DNA of 64,000 nt. Origin: Natronoarchaeum philippinense (GTDB lineage Archaea; Halobacteriota; Halobacteria; Halobacteriales; Natronoarchaeaceae). The position numbers and the translations under genes are program-made. The DNA lies in NCBI RefSeq assembly GCF_900215575.1, contig NZ_OBEJ01000002.1:434001-498000 (forward strand), read 5' to 3'. Positions 15,506-23,917 of the stretch are shown here, one piece after another. The notes under the pieces were generated by a model, which saw only the letters and a list, made by a program, of their open reading frames with translations, was not told where the DNA came from and made no database searches. The stretch's first letter is position 1. The number at the start of each line of letters is the position of its first letter.

Positions 15506-16720
15506 TTACCGGATCACGTCGAGGCCGTTTTTCTGCTCGACCTCGCGCTTGCCGCCGTCGCTCTGGGCGCCGAAGGCGTTCTTGGACGAGCCGCCCTGAT
15601 TGCCCGAGAAGTTCTCGACGTTGTCGCTGGCATCGAACGACGCTTCGTCGACGCCCTGCATGCTCTTTCGAGACTTTTCGGCCTGCTTCTGGGTCGTCGG
15701 GCCGAGCACTTGGGCGCTCTGGACGCCGGTCATGATCGCCATGACCCGCACCTTACCCTTGTACTCCTCTTGGATGCGTGCGCCCCAGATGACGTTGGCG
15801 CTGGCTTCCAGTCGCTCGGTGATGTTGTCGGCAATGCCCTCTGCCTCCTTGAGCGTGAGGTCGGGGCCGCCAGTGATGTGGACCAGCCCGCCGGAAGCGC
15901 CGCGGTAGTCGACGTCCAGCAGCGGGTGGTTCATCGCGTCCTTGACCACTTCCTCGGTCTTGTTCTTGTCCTGTGTCTCGCCGACCAGCATCACCGCGAC
16001 TCCGCCCTGATTCATGATGGTGGTCATGTCGGCGTAGTCGAGGTTGATCAGGCTCGGCTGGGTGATCGTCTCGGAGATCCCCTTGACAGTCTCGGCGATG
16101 ATCTGGTCCATCACCGAGAACGCCTTGCCGATCGGCAGGTTCGGGACGTACTCCAGCAGTCGGTTGTTGTCGAGGACGATGATCGAGTCAGCCTCGTCGC
16201 GCAGTTTCTCCAGTCCTTCCTCGGCCTTGACCGTGCGTGCGCGCTCGACGTTGAACGGCGTCGAGACCATCCCGACGACGATTGCACCCTGCTCTTTGGC
16301 GATGCTCGAAACGACCGGCGCCGCGCCGGTGCCCGTCCCGCCGCCCATCCCGGCGGTGACGAACACCAGATCGGCGTTCCCGAGCACGTCCTTGATCGTC
16401 CCCTGTGCCATCTCGGTCGCGCGCTCGCCCATCGAGGGGTCGCCGCCCGCGCCCAGCCCGCTGGTCAGGGACTTGCCGACGAGGATCTTCGTGTCGGCTT
16501 CGATCATCTTGAGGTGCTGCTTGTCGGTGTTGATGGCGATCGTCTCGGCGCCGTCGACGCCGATGTTGTACAGGCGGTTTACCGTGTTGTTACCGGCACC
16601 ACCACAGCCGACGATCACGATTCGGGGGTCACCGAACTCGTCGTCGTCGTCCGCGATCGCTTCCATGTCACGTTGCTCCTCTTCGGCGTTTTCGAGCGCC
16701 TCCTGAACGATATCTTGCAT
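15506..16720 (-). CDS. ftsZ2: FtsZ2, tubulin-like cell division GTPase
   Basis: This 404-residue FtsZ has the GTP-binding GGGTGTG signature (126-132), the CGGAGNNTV loop near residue 38, and the synergy loop NLDYAD (226-231) with the catalytic aspartate. A charged tail ends in [14 protein letters not shown]. It is assigned to the FtsZ2 group because it sits directly after a short ribbon-helix-helix gene (cdrS) and beside ncsA, as in Haloferax and Halobacterium. In those species FtsZ2 drives constriction of the division ring. The start lies 3 bp after the cdrS stop. Confidence 0.95.
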   Translation of the reverse strand: MQDIVQEALENAEEEQRDMEAIADDDDEFGDPRIVIVGCGGAGNNTVNRLYNIGVDGAETIAINTDKQHLKMIEADTKILVGKSLTSGLGAGGDPSMGERATEMAQGTIKDVLGNADLVFVTAGMGGGTGTGAAPVVSSIAKEQGAIVVGMVSTPFNVERARTVKAEEGLEKLRDEADSIIVLDNNRLLEYVPNLPIGKAFSVMDQIIAETVKGISETITQPSLINLDYADMTTIMNQGGVAVMLVGETQDKNKTEEVVKDAMNHPLLDVDYRGASGGLVHITGGPDLTLKEAEGIADNITERLEASANVIWGARIQEEYKGKVRVMAIMTGVQSAQVLGPTTQKQAEKSRKSMQGVDEASFDASDNVENFSGNQGGSSKNAFGAQSDGGKREVEQKNGLDVIR

Positions 16721-16723
16721 TGG

Positions 16724-16900
16724 TTACACCTTCGCCAGGCCGCGCTTGCCGGAGCTCTCGCGACTGGGCTCTTGTTCGTCGATCATTTCGCGGACTGCCG
16801 CCCGAATCGCTTCGCTACGATTCGGGTACTGTCCGGTGTCGACCATCTCCTCGACGGCATCGATCTGCTGTTTCGGAATTCGCAGTGTCACACGCTCCAT
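16724..16900 (-). CDS. cdrS: CdrS, short ribbon-helix-helix cell-division regulator
   Basis: This 58-residue protein has the RHH fold: a beta strand [10 protein letters not shown] followed by [30 protein letters not shown], with the NRSEAIR turn typical of CopG/MetJ-like DNA-binding dimers. It is the first gene of the cdrS-ftsZ2 operon, 3 bp from ftsZ2. In Halobacterium and Haloferax, CdrS controls ftsZ2 expression and cell division. The ATG at 16900 was chosen because the RHH strand starts immediately after it. The leader of about 110 nt and the promoter are upstream. Confidence 0.95.
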   Translation of the reverse strand: MERVTLRIPKQQIDAVEEMVDTGQYPNRSEAIRAAVREMIDEQEPSRESSGKRGLAKV

Positions 16901-17011
16901 GTTTCGTATTCCCCTTGAGTAAGACGGCCACAGTGTGAGGAGGCCGCACGCACAGCCTTGTTCTCCCCGAATGCCCCGTCGTACAGGGCATACGGTGTGA
17001 TCTCCTCGCAT

Positions 17012-17040
17012 GTAAGACGACCGTCTTACGCGAGTATATC
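17012..17040 (-). promoter_or_regulatory. cdrS-ftsZ2 promoter with palindromic operator
   Basis: GTAAGACG and CGTCTTAC form an 18-bp inverted repeat with a 2-bp centre (17012-17029). Directly upstream on the minus strand is a TATA-like GATATACTCG (17031-17040). The palindrome therefore falls between the TATA box and the expected start site near 17010, a classic repressor position. A lone half-site GTAAGACG recurs at 16919-16926. CdrL is known to bind this promoter in Halobacterium and is the likely ligand here. Confidence 0.65.
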
Positions 17041-17120
17041 GTCTGGGGCATACGTAATAAAGGTAACGCCGGACGTAAAACGTAGTCGTAAACGCCCGAC
17101 TCAATTCCTCTTACGGACGT

Positions 17121-17741
17121 TTACGGCGAATCGAGCACGTCGGCAGCAGCCGTCCGTCGGCCGCAACCGGGGCAAAACGCCCAGTCCGAGCGAAGCTCGT
17201 CGCCGCACTCGCAGAACACCCGCCGAGCTGCCTTCTCGCCGCAGTTCGGACAGTACACGTGCTCGCCGTCGACCGATTCACCGCACTGTCCGCACGTCCG
17301 ACGCCGCGTCTCCTCTTCGACCGCATCGTCGAGTTGCCCTTCGCCGTCAGGCATTCTTTCCTCGGCCGCGGGCGTCTTACACTGCTCGTCGGACGAGCCG
17401 TCGCCGGCTGTCGCCCGTGCGTCCTCGACGGTGACGTTGACGTTGACATCCTGTCGTCCGGCCGGCCGAGCGCCGGCATCCCGGTCGTTCGCTCCGAGCC
17501 GCGATTCGAGCGCGGCGTCGACGCGTTGCTCGACCAGCTCGTCGATCCGCGCTGCGACGAGCCCGTCGAGTCCATCTTCGGCGTCGCTGGACGACTCGCT
17601 TGGGTCCGCACCAGCCTCGCCTGCCTCCGAGCCCGCCAGATACTCTCGGAGGGCTTGGCGCATCACCTCGCTTTTCGAGGTCTCGAACGTTTCGAGTTCC
17701 TCGACGAGGTCGTCGTCCGCGCGGAACGTGATTTTACTCAT
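17121..17741 (-). CDS. cdrL: CdrL, long ribbon-helix-helix protein with zinc ribbons
   Basis: This 206-residue protein starts with an RHH domain (SKITFRADDDLVEELETFE, SKSEVMRQALREYL, about 2-36). An acidic, low-complexity middle with a possible coiled coil follows (about 60-85), and then a C-terminal pair of zinc ribbons (CGQC/CPNC and CECGDE/CPGC). This architecture and the position directly upstream of cdrS-ftsZ2 match CdrL, the regulator reported to bind the cdrS-ftsZ2 promoter in Halobacterium salinarum. A 220-bp intergenic stretch with the candidate operator separates the two units. Confidence 0.9.
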   Translation of the reverse strand: MSKITFRADDDLVEELETFETSKSEVMRQALREYLAGSEAGEAGADPSESSSDAEDGLDGLVAARIDELVEQRVDAALESRLGANDRDAGARPAGRQDVNVNVTVEDARATAGDGSSDEQCKTPAAEERMPDGEGQLDDAVEEETRRRTCGQCGESVDGEHVYCPNCGEKAARRVFCECGDELRSDWAFCPGCGRRTAAADVLDSP

Positions 17742-17890
17742 ATCCTATTCGTGGAATTGTGCGTCAGCCTGCTATTTCAATGTTCGCACGGTGTCTGACG
17801 CTCGTCTTCCGGTCGACTGAGGTTCCGTCACACGGTGCCACTGGATGATAACCCTTAAGTCCGGTAGCGGTTTTAGTTGGAGTCGAGTGC

Positions 17891-17964
17891 CCGCCCTTAG
17901 CTCAGACTGGTAGAGCAGTCGACTGTAGATCGACTTGTCCCCCGTTCAAATCGGGGAGGGCGGA
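17891..17964 (+). tRNA. tRNA-Tyr (anticodon GTA)
   Basis: A 74-nt tRNA has acceptor strands CCGCCCT/AGGGCGG with discriminator A, anticodon stem AGTCGA/TCGACT and loop CTGTAGA (anticodon GTA). The T-arm is CCCCG/CGGGG around TTCAAAT. There is no intron and no encoded CCA. The 3' 21 nt are repeated, with one extra A, at 18075-18096. Confidence 0.97.
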
Positions 17965-18096
17965 TACTTCTGATTCTGATCGATGAGCTCAGCGAATCGC
18001 TTCAGAATCAAATATCCTACCGACTCAATTTGAGCTTGTGAGTCGCGCACAGCGAAGCGAGCACGTCTCACAGTGTTCAAAATCGGGGAGGGCGGA
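17965..18096 (+). repeat. tRNA-Tyr-linked structured element (132 bp), ending in a tRNA 3'-end copy
   Basis: The unit starts directly after the tRNA and ends with a copy of its 3' end (18075-18096, one inserted A). It contains a 9-bp stem (TGATTCTGA at 17971-17979 with TCAGAATCA at 18002-18010) and an AATTTGA segment (18027-18033) complementary to the T-loop part of the terminal copy. An inner TGTGAG/CTCACA stem (18037-18042 and 18067-18072) encloses GCGAAGCGAGC. The plan is that of the tRNA-Ser elements, although the primary sequence differs. Confidence 0.75.
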
Positions 18097-18292
18097 CTTG
18101 GTTCCTCGTCGAAGTGCAGTTGAACCCGAAAGCTACGCTTTCGTGGGTTTCAGACGCTAACTCTCCAGTTTCGGGTTTGGGAAAATCGCCCGAAAATCTG
18201 GATGTGAACTGGTCCCCAGTCGCGGCCCCTCGCCGTCTGTCGATCTTCATAGTCGAAGGAAGCAACCGGTGGAAGTCTATCCCGGCCGACTA
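18097..18292. other. Intergenic stretch with a CGAAAGC hairpin
   Basis: Following the tRNA-Tyr element is about 200 bp without a gene. It contains a hairpin CGAAAGC/GCTTTCG (18127-18133 and 18137-18143, loop TAC) flanked by GAACCC and GGGTTTC. The core resembles the palindrome inside the GNAT gene at 4861-4883. Nothing else is recognised before the methyltransferase stop. Confidence 0.6.
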
Positions 18293-19054
18293 TCACTCCC
18301 GGACGGCCCGAAACCGCAACCGGCGGTAGTCAGCCGTCCAGACACCGTCCTCGTAATAGTCGGCGCGAAGCCGATCCTCGACAGCACGGACGACAGCCTC
18401 GCGCTCATCGTTAGAAAGCGGCGCAAACAGCCCGTCGCCGAACACGTCCAGCCAGTTTCGGAGGCCGTCCTCGCCGTCGAGTTCCGTGGGGCGATCGAAC
18501 AGCGTCGCGTAGCGCACCTCGAAGCCGTGGCGTTCCAGTCGGGACGCGTACTCGCCGACGGTGGGAAAGTACCATGGATTGTCGGCGTCATAGCCACGTT
18601 CGGCCAGTTCCGCCAGCGCGGCGTCGACGATGGCGGCGACGTTGCCGTCACCGCCCAACTCGGCGACGAAGCGCCCGCCCGGTCGAAGCGCGTCGGCAAC
18701 CGTCGAGAGCGCGGCGTCTTGCTCGTCGATCCAGTGGAGCGCGGCGTTCGAGAAGACGGCGTCGAACGAGTCGTCGAACGTTGCTGTCCGCGCGTCGGCG
18801 TGTCGGAACTCGATTGCCGGGTGGGCTTCGCGAGCGCGCTCGATCATGTCTTGAGAGCTGTCGATCCCGACGACATCCGCACCGGTATCGGCGATTTCGG
18901 CTGTCAGAGCGCCCGTCCCACAGCCGATATCGAGCACACGCTCGTCGGGGGCGGGATCGAGCAGGTCGAGCACGTCGGCGCCGTATTCGTAGACGAAGGC
19001 GTGATCGTCCTCGTAGGTCATCGGGTCCCAGTCGGGCTCTTGCGCGTTCGGCAT
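18293..19054 (-). CDS. Class I SAM-dependent methyltransferase (trans-aconitate methyltransferase-like)
   Basis: This 253-residue protein has the SAM-binding motif I VLDIGCGTGALTAEI (about 40-54), then an acidic motif II (VGIDSSQDMI, about 62-71), ADART (motif III) and FDAVFSNAALHWI (about 97-109), which is characteristic of the trans-aconitate methyltransferase group. The remaining C-terminal part is helical. The small-molecule substrate is not deducible. It is a monocistronic minus-strand gene between tRNA-Tyr and a divergent membrane-protein gene. Confidence 0.92.
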   Translation of the reverse strand: MPNAQEPDWDPMTYEDDHAFVYEYGADVLDLLDPAPDERVLDIGCGTGALTAEIADTGADVVGIDSSQDMIERAREAHPAIEFRHADARTATFDDSFDAVFSNAALHWIDEQDAALSTVADALRPGGRFVAELGGDGNVAAIVDAALAELAERGYDADNPWYFPTVGEYASRLERHGFEVRYATLFDRPTELDGEDGLRNWLDVFGDGLFAPLSNDEREAVVRAVEDRLRADYYEDGVWTADYRRLRFRAVRE

Positions 19055-19188
19055 CGAACCGCAGTTGCAGCCGGTCGGATATAAGAAGCGGGTGCTGACA
19101 GCGTGTCAGACGTGTGCTCGCCGACGCCGTTCGAGCTGCGGCTGTGTGGTCGGTGACATTTTACGTTCCCCGCTCCCTACCCTCAGGT

Positions 19189-19734
19189 ATGGGAGAATCA
19201 GACACGCTGTTGAACGCCGGAATCGGCGCTCTCGTGACGATCGTCACGTCGTTCCTGCCGTTCTCGCCGATCCTCGGCGGCGCAGTCGCGGGCTACCTCC
19301 AAGCCGGAGACAGGCGCGAGGGAGCAAAAGTCGGCGGGCTGTCGGGCGCGCTATCGCTGCTGCCGATGCTGTTTTTCGGCTTCATTGTGCTAGTGTTTCT
19401 GACGGGTGTCGGCCCCGCCGAGGGTGCGGTGGCGTTCACGTTCCTGTTGTTCGTCGTCGGGACGCTCGTCGTCGCCTACACGATCGGGTTGGGTGCGCTC
19501 GGTGGGTACATCGGTGTGTACGTGCTCGAAGAGACAGAGGTCGGACGCAGCGTCGATCGTCGCGGGGGCCACGACGAGGTCACCAGTGAGTTTAGCGAGG
19601 ATCGATCCGGAAGCGCCGATAGCGACGACGAGCCGACCACCCGAGACAGCACATCCGGGTGGGACGACCGCGAGGATCGGTGGGGCCACGCCGACGACGA
19701 CGACGGCGACGACCGTCAGGACTCCGGATACTGA
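19189..19734 (+). CDS. DUF5518-like membrane protein with an acidic tail
   Basis: This 181-residue protein has an N-terminal membrane region with about three hydrophobic stretches (8-45, 55-78 and 85-115) containing the glycine-rich GGAVAGYLQAGDRREGAKVGGLSGA, typical of the DUF5518 family common in haloarchaea. About 65 very acidic C-terminal residues follow (runs of D, S, E and R). The ATG at 19189 was chosen because the transmembrane domain starts there. Function is unknown. Confidence 0.8.
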   Translation: MGESDTLLNAGIGALVTIVTSFLPFSPILGGAVAGYLQAGDRREGAKVGGLSGALSLLPMLFFGFIVLVFLTGVGPAEGAVAFTFLLFVVGTLVVAYTIGLGALGGYIGVYVLEETEVGRSVDRRGGHDEVTSEFSEDRSGSADSDDEPTTRDSTSGWDDREDRWGHADDDDGDDRQDSGY

Positions 19735-19739
19735 CGCCT

Positions 19740-21053
19740 TCAGCGTACGCTGTCGAGTTGGTTCAGCGCGTGGGCCGTCCGGAGCATTTCGACGCTCCGG
19801 CCGCGATCGAACACGAGTTCGTCACGTTCGAGGACGTGTTCGAGCGTCTCCTGAGAGGCGTGATCGGGCGCCGCGGCGATGCCGGCGTCGTGCTCGTCGA
19901 CCCACTCCATGACGCGTCGGTCGCTCTTGCTGTCGCCCATCACGAGCGCGAACGGATCCTCGACGCCGAGCACGTCGAGGGCGGCCTCGACGCCGACGAC
20001 TTTGTTGAGTTCGAGGCTGCCGATCTCGGCGGCGTCGGCTTCGTAATACGCCACGTCGATTCGGTCGAACGTCTCGGCGACGGCGTCAGGCAGTTCGTCG
20101 GAGGCGGCATCGGGGAACTCGCCGGCGCGTTCTAACACGCCGCGAATCTCGGGATCGGCGTGTCCATAGAACGACCGCGCCCACGCACTCGCGGGTGTGA
20201 GGGAGTCCTGTTCGGACGCCGATCCGGCACCGTCCGCAACGTCCTCGGACGACGCTGCGTCGTCCGCGGCGCCGACGCCGAGTTCACTGGCGACGACATC
20301 GCCGAGCAGGTCGATCAGGTAGACGAGTGCGTCGTCGATCATCTCGCGTGCGCGAGTCGATCCGGTTTCGAAGTTGGGCTTGAGCGTCACGTTGAATTCG
20401 TTGCCCTGCAGGTGACAGCCCCGTCGGAGTTCGCCGGGCGCCTCTGGCAACACGCGCGAGCGAACGCCGTCGAAGACCGAGCGCATCCGATCGTCGAGAT
20501 CCTCGTAGAGCAGTTGCTTGGTGTCGGCGCCGTGACCCGGCGTAAACACGCCGGTGCCGGCCTCGTAGACGATCGAGAGATCCCCCGAGTGAACGATCTC
20601 ACTGCCCAGCCCCTGAATCATGAACCCCTTGACGTTCTCTAGGGTCTGGCCGGTACAGATGACGATCGGGACGCCGGCCTCGTGGAACTCCGTCAGCAGG
20701 TGCAGCGTGTCCCGTGGAATCTCGTTGTCGGTCTCGCCGGCCGAGCGCAGCGTCTCGTCAACGTCTAACACGAGGACGTTGACCGCGCGGTCGTACTTGG
20801 TGTGCAAGTCGAGCGCGGTAAAGGCCTCACCGCGGGTCGCCCGTGCCGCGATTTCGGCGAACGTCTCGCCGGTCGCGAAGGCGGTGCGAATCTCGTCTTT
20901 GCGCTCGTCGAGTTCCTCGGTGGCGTTCTGCCAGTGTTCGAGCGCGACCCGCGAGTCAACCGGCGGAAACACGTCGACGAACTGCTGGTACTCCCGGAGC
21001 TGCTCGGTGTCGAACTCGTCGTAGAGGCGATACAGCAGGTCGTGCCGTTCCAT
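19740..21053 (-). CDS. HAD-superfamily hydrolase
   Basis: This 437-residue protein has HAD motif I LVLDVDETLRS (nucleophile Asp near residue 98), motif II IVICTGQT, a distal lysine region, and motif IV VMGDSKSDRRVM (about 380-391). The long middle part would form a cap domain, and an alanine/aspartate-rich insertion (about 275-300) looks disordered. It is probably a phosphatase acting on a small phosphorylated substrate. The ATG at 21053 starts the first conserved helix (MERHDLLYRLYDEF). The convergent membrane gene ends 6 bp away. Confidence 0.85.
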   Translation of the reverse strand: MERHDLLYRLYDEFDTEQLREYQQFVDVFPPVDSRVALEHWQNATEELDERKDEIRTAFATGETFAEIAARATRGEAFTALDLHTKYDRAVNVLVLDVDETLRSAGETDNEIPRDTLHLLTEFHEAGVPIVICTGQTLENVKGFMIQGLGSEIVHSGDLSIVYEAGTGVFTPGHGADTKQLLYEDLDDRMRSVFDGVRSRVLPEAPGELRRGCHLQGNEFNVTLKPNFETGSTRAREMIDDALVYLIDLLGDVVASELGVGAADDAASSEDVADGAGSASEQDSLTPASAWARSFYGHADPEIRGVLERAGEFPDAASDELPDAVAETFDRIDVAYYEADAAEIGSLELNKVVGVEAALDVLGVEDPFALVMGDSKSDRRVMEWVDEHDAGIAAAPDHASQETLEHVLERDELVFDRGRSVEMLRTAHALNQLDSVR

Positions 21054-21303
21054 ACTGGAGGTCGCAGGCGTCCGCTTAAGAGTGTGCCGGCGGTGGTGGC
21101 GGCCACTGGCGTGCGAGGGGATCGAAAGGGGAAATGGCACGGGTACGATGGGTGCCGGGAGACGGGAGAGGGGGATGGTGGCTGGACGGGCACGCCGGCC
21201 GGAGGGGGGAATCGGCCGGCGTGCGAGTGCGGCCGCACGAGGCGACCGCCGCGACCAGAGGGGGGTTGGCACCCACCGACAGTTCGATCTTTACTCGACG
21301 AAG

Positions 21304-21311
21304 AATAAATC
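21304..21311 (+). promoter_or_regulatory. TATA-like box of gdh
   Basis: AATAAATC lies about 33 bp upstream of the gdh ATG at 21341, within an AT-rich island of otherwise GC-rich sequence. It supports the choice of that start over earlier in-frame codons. Confidence 0.45.
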
Positions 21312-21340
21312 TTTTGCTCTCTCGCACAGAGGAACGTAGT

Positions 21341-22408
21341 ATGAAAGCCATCGCAGTGCGCCGCGGCGAGGAACAGCCGACCGTCATCGAGAAACCAAGA
21401 CCCGAGCCCGAGGACGGCGAGGCGCTGGTCCGAACGCTTCGCGTCGGCGTCGACGGCACCGACCACGAGGTCATGAGCGGCGCCCACGGCGGCTTCCCCG
21501 ACGGCGAGGACCACCTCGTGCTCGGCCACGAGGCCGTCGGCGTCGTCGAGGACCCCAACGGCACCGCCTTCGAGGAAGGCGACGTTGTCGTCCCGACGGT
21601 CCGACGCGCACCCGATGGCACCAACGAGTACTTCGAGCGCAGCGAGCCCGACATGGCGCCCGATGGGCAGTACTACGAGCGCGGTATCGTCGGCGCCCAC
21701 GGGTACATGTCGGACTTTTTCACCAGTCCCGAGGAGTTCCTGATCGAGATTCCCCGCGACCTCGCCGAACTCGGCTTCCTCGTCGAGCCGATCAGCATTA
21801 CCGAGAAGGCAAACGAGCACGCGTACGCCTCTCGCTCTGCGTTCGAGTGGACGCCGGAGTCCGCGCTGGTGCTCGGCAACGGCAGTCTCGGTCTGCTGAC
21901 GCTGGCGATGTTCGAGCACACCGAGGACTTCGAGCGCATCTACTGTCTCGGCCGTCGAGACCGACCCGACCCGACGATCGACATCATCGAGAAACTCGGC
22001 GCGACCTACGTCGACTCCCGCGAAACGCCCGTCGACGAGGTGCCCGCAGCCCACGAAGGGATGGATTACGTCTACGAAGCGACGGGCTTCCCACCTCACG
22101 CGTTCCAGACCATCGAGGCGCTGGCGCCCAACGGCGTCGGCGCGCTGCTTGGCGTCCCCGACTCGTGGGAGTTCGAGGTCGACGGCGGCAAGCTCCACGA
22201 GGAGTTCGTCCTGCACAACAAGGCGCTGATCGGCAGCGTCAACTCCCACGTCGGCCACTTCGAGGCGGCCGTCGACACCATTCAGGAACTGCCCGACTGG
22301 CTGTTCGAGGACCTGATCACCGGCGTCTACGACGTGGACAACCTCGCGCCCGCCTTCGACGACGGCGATGACGTGATCAAGACCGCCGTCGAGTTCGACT
22401 CGCTGTAG
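21341..22408 (+). CDS. gdh: Glucose 1-dehydrogenase, NADP+-dependent, zinc-containing
   Basis: This 355-residue medium-chain dehydrogenase starts MKAIAVRRGEEQP and carries the catalytic zinc ligands of archaeal GDH: Asp38 in VDGTDHE, then His63-Glu64 in LGHEAVG. The nucleotide-binding segment is VLGNGSLGLLTL (about 167-178). It oxidises glucose to gluconolactone, the first step of the semi-phosphorylative Entner-Doudoroff pathway. The gfcR regulator and kdgA follow within 1.5 kb, as in other haloarchaea. Activation by GfcR is the expected regulation. Confidence 0.95.
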   Translation: MKAIAVRRGEEQPTVIEKPRPEPEDGEALVRTLRVGVDGTDHEVMSGAHGGFPDGEDHLVLGHEAVGVVEDPNGTAFEEGDVVVPTVRRAPDGTNEYFERSEPDMAPDGQYYERGIVGAHGYMSDFFTSPEEFLIEIPRDLAELGFLVEPISITEKANEHAYASRSAFEWTPESALVLGNGSLGLLTLAMFEHTEDFERIYCLGRRDRPDPTIDIIEKLGATYVDSRETPVDEVPAAHEGMDYVYEATGFPPHAFQTIEALAPNGVGALLGVPDSWEFEVDGGKLHEEFVLHNKALIGSVNSHVGHFEAAVDTIQELPDWLFEDLITGVYDVDNLAPAFDDGDDVIKTAVEFDSL

Positions 22409-22458
22409 GCGCCCCAACGCGCTCTACCGTCGAACACCCGCCTCGCCCGTCGCCGCTG

Positions 22459-22474
22459 CGGCGTCGAGACGCCG
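22459..22474. repeat. CGGCGTC/GACGCCG inverted repeat after gdh
   Basis: 7-bp arms around GA lie 51 bp past the gdh stop and upstream of the gfcR promoter. This is a member of the 3'-end palindrome family. Confidence 0.65.
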
Positions 22475-22516
22475 TACGACGGCCGTCGGTAGCTCCTGCG
22501 TTATCTCCTCGCTGGG

Positions 22517-22525
22517 TTTATAAAA
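22517..22525 (+). promoter_or_regulatory. TATA box of gfcR
   Basis: TTTATAAAA is centred 26 bp upstream of the gfcR ATG at 22547. It gives the gene its own promoter and a leaderless start. Confidence 0.7.
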
Positions 22526-22546
22526 GACGCCGCCGAACCATCCCAC

Positions 22547-23191
22547 ATGAAGAACGTCGACGATCTCATCGACAGCGCTGCGGAGCTCGCGGATCGCGGG
22601 CTCTCGAAGGGGGAGATCGCGGACGAGCTCAACGTCTCTCGCGAGACGGCGAGCTGGCTCGTGGAACGCAGCGGCGCGGGTGCCGCCGCCAAGACGGTCT
22701 CGTCGCCGAGCCCAACGACCAGCGGACCGGACGACATCCACGTCGACTGGAGCGCCGTCGGTCGGGACAGCAAGCGACTCTCCCACGTCGGGACGGCGAT
22801 GGCCGACATGCTCGCCAAGCACGGCGAGGATGTCGACCTCACCATCGGGATCGAAAAAGCCGGCGCGCCGCTGGCGACGGTGGTTGCCCGCGAACTCGAC
22901 ACCGACCTCGGGACCTACGCCCCGCGCAAGCACCAGTGGGAGGAAGGCGACATGGAAGATCTCGGCGGCACCTTCTCGCGGAACTTCGCGCAGATCCGCG
23001 ACCGGGAGTGCTACGTCGTCGACGACACGATCACCAGCGGGACGACGATGCGCGAGACCGTCGAAGCGATCCGAGACAACGGTGGCGAGCCCGTCGCGTG
23101 TATCGTGCTGGCCGACAAGCAGGGGATCGACGACATCGAGGGCGTGCCGGTCTACTCGCTTTTGAACGTCATCAGCGTCGCCGAGGACTGA
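22547..23191 (+). CDS. gfcR: GfcR, glucose/fructose catabolism regulator (HTH plus PRTase domain)
   Basis: This 214-residue protein couples an N-terminal helix-turn-helix (LADRGLSKGEIADELNVSRE, about 14-33) to an orotate-phosphoribosyltransferase-like domain with the PRPP loop VVDDTITSGTT (157-167). In Haloferax volcanii the orthologue GfcR activates the semi-phosphorylative Entner-Doudoroff genes, including gdh and KDPG aldolase, and both genes flank it here. It is often misannotated as an OPRT enzyme, but the fused DNA-binding domain argues for a regulator. Confidence 0.93.
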   Translation: MKNVDDLIDSAAELADRGLSKGEIADELNVSRETASWLVERSGAGAAAKTVSSPSPTTSGPDDIHVDWSAVGRDSKRLSHVGTAMADMLAKHGEDVDLTIGIEKAGAPLATVVARELDTDLGTYAPRKHQWEEGDMEDLGGTFSRNFAQIRDRECYVVDDTITSGTTMRETVEAIRDNGGEPVACIVLADKQGIDDIEGVPVYSLLNVISVAED

Positions 23192-23216
23192 TCGGCGCTC
23201 CGAGCGCGTCGGGTTC

Positions 23217-23235
23217 AAAAACCGGAGTCGTTTTT
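23217..23235. terminator. Bidirectional T-tract terminator between gfcR and kdgA
   Basis: A5 at 23217-23221 (T5 on the minus strand) and T5 at 23231-23235 flank a short GC-rich stretch between convergent stops. Archaeal termination relies on such T tracts. Confidence 0.5.
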
Positions 23236-23269
23236 CGTCAACCGCTACTTGCCACCAGCACTGACGAGT

Positions 23270-23917
23270 CTACTTGGCGTCTTCGACGGCCGCGACCAGT
23301 TCCTCGGCGTTCTCGGTCAGGACGCCGAAGTCGCCGGCTGCGATGGCTTCGTCGTCGATCAGCGAGCCGCCAGCGCCGACCGCGACGGCGCCGGCCTCGA
23401 TGAACTCGCCGGCGTTGTCCGGCCCGACGCCGCCGGTCGGGACGATCGGCACCTGACCGAGCGGGCCCTTCACGCTGGAGAGGAAGCTCGGGCCCAGATC
23501 GGAGGCGGGGAACAGCTTCAGCACGTCCGCGCCGGCCTGATACGCCTCGACGGCTTCGGTCGGCGTTGCGACGCCCGGCGCGACGACGGCGCCGTAGCGG
23601 TTGCACATCTCGATGACGTCCTCGTGGGTGCTCGGGCTGACGACGAACTCCGCACCGGCGAGCAGTGCGGCCCGCGCGGTCTCGGCGTCGAGCACCGTTC
23701 CGGCGCCGACCAGCACGTCGTCGCGGTCGGCGTAGCGGTCGGCCAGATCGCTGATCGAGTCCATCGCTCCCGGCGTGTCGGCGGTGACTTCCAGCGTGGT
23801 GACGCCGCCCTCGATCAGGGCGTCGGCCACGTCGACGACGTCGTCGCGCTCGACGCCGCGCAGTACCGCGATCACACCGCTGTCCACGAGCTGTTGCAGG
23901 TCCTCGTGCGTGCTCAT
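23270..23917 (-). CDS. kdgA: 2-keto-3-deoxy-6-phosphogluconate (KDPG) aldolase
   Basis: This 215-residue class I aldolase has the catalytic glutamate in TTLEVT (E43) and the Schiff-base lysine in VLKLFPAS (K134). Phosphate-binding residues are in VPTGGVG (about 159-165) and GAGTVL. It cleaves KDPG to pyruvate and glyceraldehyde 3-phosphate, the key step of the semi-phosphorylative Entner-Doudoroff pathway. It is convergent with gfcR. The ATG at 23917 was preferred to the GTG at 23926. Confidence 0.93.
   Translation of the reverse strand: MSTHEDLQQLVDSGVIAVLRGVERDDVVDVADALIEGGVTTLEVTADTPGAMDSISDLADRYADRDDVLVGAGTVLDAETARAALLAGAEFVVSPSTHEDVIEMCNRYGAVVAPGVATPTEAVEAYQAGADVLKLFPASDLGPSFLSSVKGPLGQVPIVPTGGVGPDNAGEFIEAGAVAVGAGGSLIDDEAIAAGDFGVLTENAEELVAAVEDAK

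Noticed and set aside
15506-16720. FtsZ1 instead of FtsZ2
   Set aside because: The gene follows cdrS in an operon and lies beside ncsA, the context of FtsZ2 in Haloferax and Halobacterium. A distance-based tree would settle it.
22547-23191. A biosynthetic orotate phosphoribosyltransferase
   Set aside because: The PRTase domain is real, but it is fused to an N-terminal helix-turn-helix and sits between gdh and kdgA, matching the GfcR regulator.
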